Source: Leptobrachium leishanense
Lineage: Eukaryota; Chordata; Amphibia; Anura; Megophryidae
Reading direction: 5' to 3'
NCBI GenBank assembly: GCA_009667805.1
Contig: CM019065.1
Span: 15,264,952 to 15,328,951 of the forward strand
DNA: 64,000 nucleotides
In this document: positions 45,285 to 56,679 of the stretch, one piece after another
How the letters are laid out: each line of letters opens with the position of its first letter
Numbering within the stretch: the first letter of the stretch is position 1
Program-made: the position numbers and the translations under genes
The notes under the pieces: model-generated
The model's database searches: none
Told to the model about the DNA's origin: nothing
The model's input: the letters and a program-made list of their open reading frames with translations, nothing else

Positions 45285-45892
45285 CAGGCTGCAACGTAGT
45301 AGACTATATCCTCATCCAAAGTTGGCCACCATACATGACCCCCGGCTTTTTGTTTCATCCGGACTATTCCTGGATGCCCTTCATGCAAAATTTATAATAT
45401 GGGTTTCTGCAAGGCTGGAGGAAGAATTACCCGCTCTCCCCATAGCAAGCATCCCTCTCTGACTGACAGCTCAAGATTCCTGGAGTGAAAAGGTCGGACA
45501 CGTGGAGAGGTTTGAAATGGCCAACCACGTTGTACATAAGACAAAACTTCTTGAAGATCAGCATCCTTACTGGTCTCTTGGGCTATTTCAACAGCAGTAT
45601 GTGTTTTGCTAAAGTAAATGGAAGGTGGTGAATGCCAAACATAATTGGTGGAGAGTGGAAGAGGAAGGCGTGAAAACGCATCGGCATTTGGATGTTTATC
45701 ATGAGGCCTGTATGGGATTTCATACTGATAAGCCCCCAGCAGTAAGGCATACCTTTGGAGATGAGCGGCGGTGGTCTGAGAAATACTCTTTGTAGGATTG
45801 AATAATGCCAATAGCGGTTTATGATCGGTCAACAGCGTAAAAGAACGTCCATAAATATAAAAGTGAAACTTCTTCAGTGCCCAGATTATCAG
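45285..45892 (-). pseudogene. gypsy host: RNase H and integrase linker
   Basis: Minus strand from 45,892: WALKKFHFYIYGRSF, TDHKPLLALF and HPNADAFSRL are typical Ty3/gypsy RNase H motifs, followed by the spacer toward the integrase zinc finger. The reading frame continues from the RT piece at 52,827 once element B and one target duplication are removed. Confidence 0.88.
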
Positions 45893-47011
45893 TGTCACGG
45901 GATGGCCCAGCACCCTCAGCCAGGGGCGGTGCAGTGACAGTGGGGACATGGACACTTGGGTGTGGTGGCACGCACCCCGTTTACCAGTTTTTATTTAGAT
46001 GTGACATTGTGTGGTGTTAATAAAGTGTTCCCCGTTGGTTTATGGTGTAATGACTTTTCCCTTTGTTTGCCTTGCTCGCCGCCATTTTCCGATTCGTGTG
46101 GCGCAGTTGGAATTCTCGTTTCGGAAAATGGCCGATTCGAACCATCCGGTTCGAATCGTAAAATGGCCGATTCGGACCATCCGGTCCGAATTGGTGACTC
46201 CCTGAAGGCCAAGGGCCAATGGGTCCTGGGAGGGCGGGCAAGGAGTCCCATTGTATTCTAATTGTGTGCAGAGGTAATAAATGCTTGGACTGTAAATAAA
46301 AAAGGCAGATTCTGCAGTACATTCAGCTCTGACTGTGTGTGTTTATTCTCCGCCGTATTTTCGGATCTGAGTGTCCTCCGCGGCCTCAGAGTACGGTGCC
46401 CACCCGGATACGATCCGAATCGAGCGCTCTGACCCTGCATCGAGTATCAGGGCAGAGGCGCTGCTCAGGAAGATTCGATCGGAGGAAGACGGAGATCCGA
46501 ACCGAACGGCCCCGCCGGAAACCGCGCTTCGGCATTGCGGTAAGACCCGAACTCTCCACTGGTCCCGCCAGATCCGAAACTCTCTCCCATACCGATCCGA
46601 AGCCCTCCAGTTCCGATTCGACCCGCCATCCCTTCCCGACTCGAAACCTTCACCGCCCAAGATCCGAAGAGACACCCGCCCCCGGATCGGAAACGTTTCC
46701 CGCCTAAGATCCGAAACGTTTCCCCATAAGATCCGAATCTTTCTCCGCGCTGCTAGGGCCGACTCCCACAGGCGTCCCCCACCCGCCAGGTCAGGGAACC
46801 AGTTGCTCGGGACGCTGAGTGCTGCGCGCCTCAGTGGTCGGACTGGTTCCAGGCAGGGGTCCCCTCCACCGCCCGCTAACCCTACCCTAGGGTCACGCCA
46901 GGCCGCACGAGACGCCGAGTGTGCGCCACTCGGTAGTCGGGCCAGCGGTAAGCGACGGGGTCACGCAGATAGAGCACACCCGCAGGCGGAACACCATCTC
47001 ATTCCGTCATA
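45893..47011 (+). repeat. element B 5' LTR
   Basis: TGTCACGGGATGG...CCGTCATA, 1,119 bp. AATAAA at 46,276-46,281 and again at 46,295. Seven GATCCGAA words lie between about 46,405 and 46,740. The first ~150 bp are nearly the same as in element A. Confidence 0.9.
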
Positions 47012-47012
47012 C

Positions 47013-47030
47013 TGGTGGCAGCGGTGGGAT
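47013..47030 (+). promoter_or_regulatory. primer-binding site, tRNA-Leu type
   Basis: TGGTGGCAGCGGTGGGAT, one base after the LTR; identical to the sites of elements A and C. Confidence 0.82.
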
Positions 47031-47062
47031 AGCTCTCTGCAGACCCCAGGGGGACCCTCATC

Positions 47063-47672
47063 ATGATCAAGTATACTGCCTACAAGCGGGACGTCCTGCG
47101 TGGGATGCTGGAGAATCGGGGCGGTGTCCCGGGCTCCAAGAGTCGGGAGACTCTGATAGAGGAGTTGAGGAGAATTGACCAGGAGGAGGCGTTCGCGGCG
47201 TTGCCCGCGGACCCAGTGCCGGCTGCCGTTCCCGCTGAGGCCGAGGATAGCGAATTCTGCCGGAAGATGCGGGAGCGGATCTCCATGATGGGTCCGGCCC
47301 CATCGGAAGCTGAGATGAGGAAGCTGGGTCGGGAACTCGGACAGGAAGAGGAGAGGGAGAGAGAGCGGTGCACGAACTGCGGCTGGCCGAAGTGCGAAGC
47401 CGGCGGAGTAGCCGCTCGCCATCGGACCGATACGCCGGGCGGAAAGTGCCGTTCCAGGCGTTCAAGGAGTTCCGGGAAGCCGAGGAAGAGATCGAAAGCT
47501 ATCTGCAAGACTTTGAGCGCCTGTGTCGGGTGCATGACGTGCACCGGGCCGACTGGATTCGGATCTGGCGAGTAAGCTGACCGGCCGGGCCGCCGAGGCC
47601 TATCGTACGGTCCCGGATGACGAGGCCACCAGCTACTCGCACGTCAAGCAGGCGCTGCTGAGTAGATATGCC
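47063..47672 (+). pseudogene. gag: element B Gag, N-terminal part, frameshifted
   Basis: Starts ATCATGATCAAG at 47,063. Residues ~9-42 (VLRGMLENRGGVPGSKSRETLIEEL) form the SAP-like segment shared with A and C. An acidic stretch and a coiled-coil-like QEEERERER region follow. The frame changes near 47,370-47,390 (continuing HELRLAEV, then FREAEEEIESYLQDFERLC, a capsid-type helix) and again near 47,563, after WIRI, where the frame of the long downstream ORF takes over. These two single-base shifts break the protein. Confidence 0.8.
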
Positions 47673-50600
47673 GTGACCCCGGAAGCTAGCCGGACGAAGT
47701 TCCGGAATTCTCGCCGGCCCAGTGGCGCCACCCACGTGGAGTGGGCCCATCGGCTGCAGAGGGACCTGCGCACCTGGCTCTCGGGAAGCCAAGCGGAGAC
47801 GGTGGCCGAGATCACCCAACTGCTGCTGCTCGAGCAGTTCTTCGAGCACACACCCTCCGCTATCCGAGAGTGGGTGCGCGACAAGAAGCCCCATACGGTG
47901 CAACAAGCGGCCACCTGGGCCGACGAGTACACGGACACCCGGAAGTTGCCGGGGGGGGAGCGGACCCTGGCCAGCCGTCCCGTTTTACCCGCCCCACTAC
48001 CTCCACCACCTCCACCACCAGCGGTCCGGGCGCCTGTAGCACGGGCTCCCAGCCGGCCCACCAACATGGCTAACGTCCGCTGTTACGGGTGCAACCAGGA
48101 GGGGCACTACAAACAACATTGCCCCAACCGCCCGGAATTGACCCGGCCGGCCGGCAGGCCATCGCCGGCGGCCCATTGTTGCGACGCCGGAGCTCCGTGG
48201 CCGGAGGCCCCGGAGGAATGGTGGGAGCAGTTGCACGAAGCCGACCCCGTGCAAGCCGCCGCGGATGACAACCGCCGACACCACCGCCAGGCGGTGTGGA
48301 TAAATGGGCGGCCTGCTGAGGGGCTGCGAGACTCCGGGGCTACCATCACCCTGGTCCGGCCTCACTTGGTCCCGCCAAGCGACCGCCTGCGGAGCACTGT
48401 AGCAGTACGGGTGGCGGGAGGAAAAGTGCTCCGGCTCGAGACGGCTCGGGTGCACCTGGACTGGGGGAATGGGGAGAAGGAGGTGCGGGTGGGGTTGCTG
48501 AGACAACTGCCGGCCGAGGTGCTCCTGGGGAATGATTTGGGGCAGCTCATTTCCGCTTACTCTACAGATGCAGCTACCCCGGTTACCACTAGGCAACAGA
48601 GCCGACGACAAGACAGGGGCGCTCCGAATGGGACCCAGGTGAGACCTCCACCACCACCATCCCGACCTCCCAAACCTCCCAAACCTCCCAAACCTCCCAA
48701 ACCTCCCCGACCTCCGCGACCCCCCAACCATTCTCGACCTCCCCGACCCTCCCGACAGCCCAAAACCCCAGACCCTTCCCAACCTCCCAGACCGCCATCA
48801 CCTCCCCGACCTCGACGGGACCCGATTCTTCCCCCTCCGCCTGTCCTCCCTTCCCCGTGGAGTACCCCGGAGACGCTGCGCCACCAGACGCAAACCGACC
48901 CCACATTACAGGGCTACCGGGACCGAGCTGGTCAGGGCCTGGACGGTCAGGGGAAAGACAAGGTGGAGTGGGAGGATGGGCTGCTGTACCGTTACACCGT
49001 GAGGGAGGGGGCCAAGAAGAAGCAGATTCCGCAGAAGCAGCTGGTGGTGCCGCAGGGACCCAGGCAGGAGCTTCTGCGCTTGGCCCACGACATCCCCCTT
49101 GCAGGTCACTTAGGCCAGAGTAAAACCCGGCACAGGTTGGCGCGCGCGTTTTACTGGCCTCGCCTTAGCAACGACACCCGCGATTATTGCCGCACCTGCC
49201 CGGTTTGCCAGAAAGCTGGGAAGGCTGGGGACCATCCGAAGGCGCCCTTGCGGCCCATGCCCATTATCCAGGAGCCCTTTAGCCGGGTGGCGGTTGACAT
49301 CGTAGGGCCGTTGCCACGGCCCAGTGCCACCGGTAAGAGGTATATTCTTACCGTAGTGGATTATGCCACCCGGTACCCCGAGGCTGTGGCCTTGGCCAAC
49401 ATCCAGGCGGACACCGTAGCAGACGCGCTCCTCAGGGTGTTCACGAGGGTAGGGTTTCCCCGAGAAATCCTATCCGATCAGGGTACCCAGTTTACCGCTG
49501 AGCTCACCCAACAGCTCTGGCGTCTCTGTGGCGTTAAGGCGCTGCACAGCGCCCCGTATCACCCCCAGACCAACGGGCTGTGCGAGCGGTTCAATGGGAC
49601 CCTGAAGCAGCTCATCCGGGCCTTCGTGCATGAGAACAGGGACTGGGAGAAGTATCTTCCCCACTTGCTGTTCGCCTACCGGGAGGTTCCGCAGGAATCC
49701 ACCGGGTACTCACCCTTTGAGCTGCTATATGGACGCCGGGTGCGAGGTCCTCTGGATCTGGTTAGGGCTCAGTGGGAGGGGGCGCCGGAGGAGGACGGAG
49801 TTCCCGTGGTGGAGTACGTCCTGAAGCTGCGGGAGCGCTTGGCGGACCTCCAGGGGTTCGTGCAGGAGAACATGGAGACGGCCCAGGCTCAGCAGAAGGC
49901 GTGGTACGATCGCGCTGCGTGCAGCCGCTCGTTCTGTGTGGGACAGAAGGTTCTGGTGTTAAAACCACAGCGGCAGAACAAGCTGCAGGCGGCCTGGCAA
50001 GGTCCCTACAAGGTGGTAACCCAGCTGGGGGATACCACCTATGTGGTTGTGAGCTGCGCGGACACCAGAATCCAGCGGACGTTCCACGTCAATATGCTGA
50101 AGGCCTTCCATGAGCGGCCAGAGTCGGTGGACGCCATATGCGCGCCGGCGGCCGAGGAGATGGAACCCTTTCCCTTGGAGGAACTCCCGGGGGTAGCCAA
50201 GCAGCCTTCCGGGGTGGAGCAGGTGCAGTTGGGGGAGGAGCTAGGGCCCGAGAAACAGGCGCAGGCGCGGCAGCTGCTTCTCGCCTATCCGGGGGTTTTC
50301 TCGGCCCTCCCGGGATATACGGACCAGGCCGTCCATCAGGTGGACACACCCGGTCAGAAACCACTCCGACAGCCCGCCTACCGGATCCCGGAAGCAGTCC
50401 GCGAGTCCATGCGGGCCGAGATCCGGGAGATGTTGGAGCTGGGTGTCATTGAGCCGTCAGCCAGCCCATGGGCGTCGCCCGTGGTCCTGGTGCCCAAAAA
50501 GGACGGTACAACCAGGTTCTGCGTCGACTATCGGCGGATAAACGACTGTACCGTTACGGACGCTTATCCGATGCCCCGAGTCGACGAGTTGCTAGACCAG

Positions 50601-51125
50601 ATCTCCGGGGGTCATTTTCTGACCACGGTGGATCTGTGCAAGGGGTATTGGCAGATTCCCCTTGCCGAGGAGGCGACCCCGAAGTCGGCCTTCATCACCC
50701 CGTTCGGCCTGTACCAGTTTCGAGTCATGCCGTTCGGGATGAAGAACGCCCCTGCTACCTTCCAGCGGTTAATCGATCGCCTCCTCGATGGCCTCCAGGG
50801 ATTCGCTTGCGCGTACCTGGATGATATAGCCATCTATAGCCAGACCTGGGAGGAACATCTGGATCATGTAGGGACTGTCCTGGGCCGGATTAGAGACGCC
50901 AACCTGACCCTGAAGCCGGAGAAGTGTAGGGTGGGATGGCCGAGGTGCAGTATCTGGGCCACCGGTGGGGTGCGGGATACAACGGCCGGAGCCCGCGAAG
51001 ATAGAGGCTATCCTGGATTGGCCCACCCCGGTGACCAAGACCCAGGTCCTGGCCTTTCTGGGTACCGCGGGGTACTACAGAAAATTTGTACCCCATTACA
51101 GCGACCTGGCCAAACCCTTGACTGA
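47673..51125 (+). CDS. pol: element B Gag C-terminus, protease, integrase and RT
   Basis: 1,150 codons open; the coding frame is already open upstream from 47,565, so the true start is not here. Residues ~30-90 (WAHRLQRDLRTWL...IREWVRDKKP) are the SCAN-related capsid C-domain. The zinc knuckle is C137, C140, H145, C150. The protease has RDSGATITLV (D220). A Pro-rich linker (PPKPP repeats, 325-395) leads to integrase with H472, H479, C509, C512 and the triad D542, D602, E638, then AWQGPYKVV (GPY/F) at ~774. RT follows with VDYRRIND, TVDLCKGYWQ (D987) and AYLDDIAIYS (YLDD 1048-1051). After about residue 1,087 (near 50,935) a frameshift replaces the end. Confidence 0.93.
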   Translation: MTPEASRTKFRNSRRPSGATHVEWAHRLQRDLRTWLSGSQAETVAEITQLLLLEQFFEHTPSAIREWVRDKKPHTVQQAATWADEYTDTRKLPGGERTLASRPVLPAPLPPPPPPPAVRAPVARAPSRPTNMANVRCYGCNQEGHYKQHCPNRPELTRPAGRPSPAAHCCDAGAPWPEAPEEWWEQLHEADPVQAAADDNRRHHRQAVWINGRPAEGLRDSGATITLVRPHLVPPSDRLRSTVAVRVAGGKVLRLETARVHLDWGNGEKEVRVGLLRQLPAEVLLGNDLGQLISAYSTDAATPVTTRQQSRRQDRGAPNGTQVRPPPPPSRPPKPPKPPKPPKPPRPPRPPNHSRPPRPSRQPKTPDPSQPPRPPSPPRPRRDPILPPPPVLPSPWSTPETLRHQTQTDPTLQGYRDRAGQGLDGQGKDKVEWEDGLLYRYTVREGAKKKQIPQKQLVVPQGPRQELLRLAHDIPLAGHLGQSKTRHRLARAFYWPRLSNDTRDYCRTCPVCQKAGKAGDHPKAPLRPMPIIQEPFSRVAVDIVGPLPRPSATGKRYILTVVDYATRYPEAVALANIQADTVADALLRVFTRVGFPREILSDQGTQFTAELTQQLWRLCGVKALHSAPYHPQTNGLCERFNGTLKQLIRAFVHENRDWEKYLPHLLFAYREVPQESTGYSPFELLYGRRVRGPLDLVRAQWEGAPEEDGVPVVEYVLKLRERLADLQGFVQENMETAQAQQKAWYDRAACSRSFCVGQKVLVLKPQRQNKLQAAWQGPYKVVTQLGDTTYVVVSCADTRIQRTFHVNMLKAFHERPESVDAICAPAAEEMEPFPLEELPGVAKQPSGVEQVQLGEELGPEKQAQARQLLLAYPGVFSALPGYTDQAVHQVDTPGQKPLRQPAYRIPEAVRESMRAEIREMLELGVIEPSASPWASPVVLVPKKDGTTRFCVDYRRINDCTVTDAYPMPRVDELLDQISGGHFLTTVDLCKGYWQIPLAEEATPKSAFITPFGLYQFRVMPFGMKNAPATFQRLIDRLLDGLQGFACAYLDDIAIYSQTWEEHLDHVGTVLGRIRDANLTLKPEKCRVGWPRCSIWATGGVRDTTAGAREDRGYPGLAHPGDQDPGPGLSGYRGVLQKICTPLQRPGQTLD

Positions 51126-51650
51126 TCTGACCAAGAAATCCCTGCCCCGCCAAGTCCTGTGGTCCCCGGAGTGCGAACAGGCCTTCCGGCAGCTGAAGGC
51201 CGCCCTGACCCAAGCGCCCCTGCTGGCAGCTCCCAACTATAATAAACGTTTTATTGTCCACACAGACGCGTCCATGTTCGGACTGGGAGCTGTCCTGAGT
51301 CAAGTGGGGGACGACGGGGGGACCATCCGGTGGCGTTTATTAGCCGGAAGCTGTTGCCACGAGAGGTGGGGTATGCTGCAGTGGAGAAGGAGTGCCTGGC
51401 CCTGGTCTGGGCCCTACGGAAGCTCCAACCCTACGTCTACGGTCGGTCCTTCACCGTGATGACCGACCATACCCCTTGGTATGGCTCAACCGAGTGGCGG
51501 GGGAGAACGGCCGCCTGCTGCGGTGGAGCCTGGCTCTCCAACCCTTCAACTTTTCCATCCAATATCGGCCCGGGTCGCAGAACGGTAACGCAGATGGGTT
51601 ATCGCGACAGTCGGCCCGGGAACCAGGGATTGGGGAGCCCCGACTACCTC
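50940..51650 (+). pseudogene. pol: element B RT thumb and RNase H, frameshifted
   Basis: RT continues in another frame from about 50,940 (FLGTAGYYRKFVPHYSDLA) into RNase H: FIVHTDASMFGLG, then, after a shift near 51,325, [19 protein letters not shown] and TVMTDH, and after a further shift near 51,475 the tail [18 protein letters not shown]. All acidic positions seem present, so damage is limited to small indels. Confidence 0.82.
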
Positions 51651-51685
51651 GGTACGACCCGGTGGGTCCAATCGAGTGCGTCGGA

Positions 51686-51704
51686 CCTTGGGGAGGGGGA
51701 GGAG
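51686..51704 (+). promoter_or_regulatory. polypurine tract of element B
   Basis: CTTGGGGAGGGGGAGGAG ends directly at the 3' LTR start TGTCACGGG. Confidence 0.85.
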
Positions 51705-52826
51705 TGTCACGGGATGGCCCAGCACCCTCAGCCAGGGGCGGTGCAGTGACAGTGGGGACCTGGACACTTGGGTGTGTGTGGCACGCACCCCGTTTACCAG
51801 TTTTTATTTAGATGTGACATTGTGTGGTGTTAATAAAGTGTTCCCCGTTGGTTTATGGTGTAATGACTTTTCCCTTTGTTTGCCTTGCTCGCCGCCATTT
51901 TCCGATTCGTGTGGCGCAGTTGGAATTCTCGTTTCGGAAAATGGCCGATTCGAACCATCCGGTTCGAATCGTAAAATGGCCGATTCGGACCATCCGGTCC
52001 GAATTGGTGACTCCCTGAAGGCCAAGGGCCAATGGGTCCTGGGAGGGCGGGCAAGGAGTCCCATTGTATTCTAATTGTGTGCAGAGGTAATAAATGCTTG
52101 GACTGTAAATAAAAAAGGCAGATTCTGCAGTACATTCAGCTCTGACTGGTGTGTGTTTATTCTCCGCCGTATTTTCGGATCTGAGTGTCCTCCGCAGCCT
52201 CAGAGTACGGTGCCCACCCGGATACGATCCGAATCGAGCGCTCTGACCCTGCATCGAGTATCAGGGCAGAGGCGCTGCTCAGGAAGATTCGATCGGAGGA
52301 AGACGGAGATCCGAACCGAACGGCCCCGCCGGGAACCGCGCTTCGGCATTGCGGTAAGACCCGAACTCTCCACTGGTCCCGCCAGATCCGAAACTCTCTC
52401 CCATACCGATCCGAAGCCCTCCAGTTCCGATTCGACCCGCCATCCCTTCCCGACTCGAAACCTTCACCGCCCAAGATCCGAAGAGACACCCGCCCCCGGA
52501 TCGGAAACGTTTCCTGCCTAAGATCCGAAACGTTTCCCCATAAGATCCGAATCTTTCTCCGCGGCTGCTAGGGCCGACTCCCACAGGCGTCCCCCACCCG
52601 CCAGGTCAGGGAACCAGTTGCTCGGGACGCTGAGTGCTGCGCGCCTCAGTGGTCGGACTGGTTCCAGGCAGGGGTCCCCTCCACCGCCCGCTAACCCTAC
52701 CCTAGGGTCACGCCAGGCCGCACGAGACGCCGAGTGTGCGCCACTCGGTAGTCGGGCCAGCGGTAAGCGACGGGGTCACGCAGATAGAGCACACCCGCAG
52801 GCGGAACACCATCTCATTCCGTCATA
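51705..52826 (+). repeat. element B 3' LTR
   Basis: 1,122 bp; the same poly(A) signals and GATCCGAA words as the 5' LTR. Ends CGTCATA next to the target duplication ATCAC. Confidence 0.9.
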
Positions 52827-53938
52827 ATCACTAAAGCCTCCTTGTCAATTTGTGAATAATTGCGCTCAGCTGGGTGAGGGAGCGAGAAGCAAAAGCTATA
52901 GGTCGATCTGTACCATCAGGCATGGAAAGGGACAGCACAGCCCCCAGCCCATGAGGAGAAGCATCACAGGCAATACTCAGTGGTTTAGACAAATCATAGT
53001 GAACCAAGACTCGGGAGCTGCATATTAGTTCCTTTGAAGTTTTAAAAGCAGCCTAGCAGAGCTCTGTCCATTCCCATTTTTTTTATTTTTCCAAAAGCCT
53101 ATGCAGCGGAACCAAGGTATGGGCTAAATTGGGCAAAAATGTATTGTAATAGTTCAACAGCCCTAAATATGAGCGCAGCTGCGTTACATTCCTTGGTATG
53201 GGAGCCTCTACCAATGCTTTCACTTTCTCATCAGTGGTGTGAAGTCCAGTTTTATCAATAACGTGACCACAAAATTCCAGGTGATCTTTCAAGAACTCAC
53301 ATTTGTTTATATTAACTTTGAGTCCATTATCCACTAGTATCTGGAGCATGTCTTGTACATTCTGCCAGTGCTCCCTCTCCGTTCGGCCAGTGATCAGCAT
53401 GTCATCCAGCAGACATTGTGTCCCCGGCACTCCAGCAAGCAATTCATCCATTGTACGCTGCCAAATTGCTGGTGCTATCCCAAATACCATTCTGTTATAC
53501 TGGAACAGCCCCTTATGAGTATTGATGGTGAGGTAAGGCCTAGATGTTTGAGATCCAGCTTGGTGAACTGCTGTCCCCCAGCCAAAGTCGCAAAAATGGG
53601 GAGGCCCATTCACTGCAGCGCACTCTGAAAATGATCCCAAGGTTCTCTAGAAGCATCAATTCCACTTCAACACCAGCTTTAAGTGCAAAAGGTACAGTCC
53701 GTGCCTTAAAAAATTTTGGAACAGCTTTTTACCTCATATTTAGGAACATTTGCCGTCCCTTAACAGTCCCCAAAGTATCATCAAAAACAGGGGCAAACTT
53801 CCTCTGCAAGTCCTGTATCCAAGCTGAAACCGCAGGTAATGTCTGTAAAGCATGGCAAGCATTATACTTTATGTCTGGCATTCCCAATTTATGAATCCAT
53901 TCTCTTCCAAATTGTGGTGGACCCCCAGACTTCATAAT
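52827..53938 (-). pseudogene. gypsy host: reverse transcriptase
   Basis: Minus strand. Starts with WIHKLGMP and APVFDDTLG (protease-RT spacer, 53,930-53,740), then fingers and palm: NTHKGLFQYNRMVFGIAPA, CLLDDMLITG with the catalytic Asp pair (53,395-53,425), CEFLKDHLEFCGHVI and LRSYLGLLNYY. Several frame changes (near 53,640 and 53,730). Motif wording resembles the Mag/SURL lineage. The frame meets RNase H at 45,892 across element B and the protease at 61,630 across the hAT derivative. Confidence 0.85.
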
Positions 53939-54957
53939 TAGGGATGAGCTGTCCTGTTCGATCAGTTCGAAGTTCGATTCGAACTTTGGCCTTTCGCAAG
54001 TTAGCGAACTTCGAACTTTTTGACGTGTTCGGTTCGAATTCGATTTTTTTTTTAAAAAAAAGTATAAAAAATGCTTAAAAAATACTAAAAAAATCTAGAA
54101 ATAAAGAGACTCTTTACTGCAGAATATTATAAGCAACGGTTTATTAGATATTGAATTAACAAATGATGTCTACATGAGATTCTCACCTCTAAATGACCTG
54201 TGTTCTCAAACGGCGTAAACAACAGGTGTTAATTATTGTTTGGAAATAACATGTGCTTTTAATTAGTCTGGTCTGATGAATTTGATACATTGTCTGTAGA
54301 CTGAGGGACTGAGGGTGTGGTGTCTCCTGATCTGAACATGTATCAAACAACACCTGTGCTTCTCAGAAGTGTTCATTTCTCTACTAAATGTTCCTCTAAT
54401 ATGCTGTTTAACCCCTTAACCCTGCATTTCACTGCTGTGTGCTCAGCTCATTTTTACCGCTTTCGCTCATCATGTTTAAACGTGATTTGAAGCCACATTT
54501 TATTAAATGACCCAGACATATTAGATATCGTTTTTTCCGTCAGACTCTGCAGATTCATAATATATCATTTTTATATGTATACGTCATGTCCTGCTTGTAT
54601 ATTATGACAAAAAATGAAATAAAAATTGAATTTTTAATCATCTGCAGAGTGTAAAGTTTTTTTTTCACATTTTAGCACATGAGCGTTTGCGGTTATGTTT
54701 TCTATGGGGTGCGCTTGTACAAAAATTAGAAATGGGGACTTGTTACATTTTGTGGGGGGAATTACGTGATTTATAGCAAACGTACCCCATAGAAAAAAAT
54801 CATTAGTGCAGCATCATTGTTCACATTATAATTGAAATGTGAACAATATTGCTGCATTAATATATTTTTAGTTTATACCTGGTCATGTTGGGTATCATAC
54901 TCAGGCCTTTCGATTGACACCCTCCATGACCCCCTAGCTGCCACGGTTCTGGAGATA

Positions 54958-55137
54958 TCGGGGTTCAAATGAACCCCCAATCTCCACCAGGGGATTCCAG
55001 GCAGCTATGGGTTCCCCGGCTATCTGACGTCATCACGCTATGCGTGAGGACGTCAGGCAGTGAGGGGGTCCCGGGGGTGGAGCCGCCATCCAAGATGGTG
55101 GCCCCCACCGGAGCTAGGCCGCACTTCGGCGCCGCAA
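54958..55137. repeat. ~175-bp duplication flanking the minisatellite (left copy)
   Basis: From GGTTCAAATGAACCCCC to CTTCGGCGCCG; the same stretch recurs at about 60,607-60,785 on the far side of the minisatellite in the same orientation with few differences. It suggests the array arose in, or caused, a tandem duplication of this part of the element. Confidence 0.75.
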
Positions 55138-55641
55138 GGCATCTCTATACACAGCCCCATCAGCATCTCTATACACAGCCTCACAGCATCTCTATACACA
55201 ACCTCACAGCATCTCTATACGCAACCTCACAGCATCTCTATACACAGCCTCACAGCATCTCTATACACAGCATCTCTATACACAACACCATCAGCATCTC
55301 TAAACACAGCCTCACAGCATCTCTTTACACAGCATCTCTATACACAACCTCACAGCATCTCTATACACAGCATCTCTATACACAGCCTCACAGCATCTCT
55401 ATACACAACCCCATCAGCATCTCTATACACAAACAGCATCTCTATACACAACCCCATCAGCATCTCTATACACGGCATCTCTATACACAACCCCATCAGC
55501 ATCTCTAAACACAGCCTCACAGCATCTCTATACACAACCTCACAGCATCTCTATACACAGCCTCATAGCATCTTTATACACAACCCCATCAGCATCTCTA
55601 TACACAAACAGCATCTCTATACACAACCCCATCAGCATCTC

Positions 55642-56628
55642 TGTGATGAACTAGCCCAACACCCTCAGCCAGAAACAGGGGATCAGGACACTGTTATTCC
55701 ATGAACTATGTGTTGTGCCGTTGCACCAACGATCCTGCCTTCTAGCTGACCGAAAAATGACCTGTAAATAAAAGTGTTGATTGTGTAATAGATGCCGTTT
55801 CAAATTTGCCGCCAAATTTTGCCGCCTAAATTTGAATCAGACCATCTGGTCCCGAATCGGCAACGCCCCGATGCGCCTTAAAGCCAATGATACCTGTGGG
55901 GGCGGGCATGGGGTTTTCAAATGTGGAGCGCGGGGAAAGTATAAATACAGATGTGTCCTTAATAAAAGTTGTCTTTGGTTTGAGTTCATGCAGCTGCGTC
56001 TCGTGTCTCTGTTTGCCAAGCGTGCCTGACATCCCTCGTGGTTCAGCACCCCGGACGAAATAGAATTCTATCGTGCGCCGCTGCTGCGCGATCCGAATAC
56101 TCCTAGCCGACTGAACGTGTCCAGCTAACTACCGGAGATCCGAGAATTCGTACCTTGCAACGCGTGGGCGTTTCGACCGCCGCACGATCCGACTCCTGCT
56201 GTCGAACGAATTAAGCTGTCTCTAGTGAGGGTGAGATCCGAACAGCTTGGTGCCGTGCCGCGGATGTTTCTTCGACCGCTGGGCGATACGAATACCCAGA
56301 CGATCGATCGTCAACTAACTCGCTAGTGGAAGATCCGAATCTTCGCAGAATCAAGCCGTTCCGATCTACGACCGTAAAGGTCTGCGTACAGATCCGTGGC
56401 CAGCTGCTCGGGACGCTGAGTGACACTTCTCAGTAGTCGGGCTAGGTACACATCAAGGTCCCCTTGACTGCGTGGGTCATCCAGATCCCAAAGACATACC
56501 CGGCCGCTCGAGACGCCGAGTGCCACAACCTTGGTAGTCGGGCCGGGGGAAGAATCAAAACGAAGGGGGAACACACCAGCAGATTAGAGCACACCCGCAG
56601 GCGGAAGATAACATCAGGTTCCGTCACA
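55642..56628 (+). repeat. element C 5' LTR with TATA box
   Basis: TATAAATA at 55,940-55,947 and AATAAA at 55,961-55,966 stand only ~14 bp apart, which implies that the signal lies at the start of R or upstream of the cap site. GATCCGAA words occur near 56,091, 56,232 and 56,331. Confidence 0.88.
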
Positions 56629-56629
56629 C

Positions 56630-56647
56630 TGGTGGCAGCGGTGGGAT
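56630..56647 (+). promoter_or_regulatory. primer-binding site, tRNA-Leu type
   Basis: TGGTGGCAGCGGTGGGAT, one base after the LTR end CCGTCACA; same 18 bases as in elements A and B. Confidence 0.82.
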
Positions 56648-56679
56648 AGCTCTCTGCACCCCCCAAGAAGACCCGCAAC

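Larger units (their letters stand above)
45893..52826 (+). mobile_element. Gmr1-like Ty3/gypsy retrotransposon (element B), integrase before RT
   Basis: LTRs of 1,119 and 1,122 bp differ by about four substitutions and a few indels by eye. Flanks are ATCAG (45,888-45,892) and ATCAC (52,827-52,831); the uninterrupted host gene reads ATCAC. The internal order is Gag, protease, integrase, RT, RNase H, in contrast to the usual RT-RH-IN. That order and a SCAN-related Gag are known for the Gmr1-like clade. Several frameshifts make this copy defective, though it is young. Confidence 0.92.

Noticed and set aside
48650..48860. Collagen-like or host proline-rich protein
   Set aside because: The PPKPP tract lies inside the polyprotein frame between protease and integrase motifs.
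47999..48906. Minus-strand Gly-rich frames opposite the Pro-rich linker
   Set aside because: They are complements of the PPKPP-coding repeat and have no independent support.
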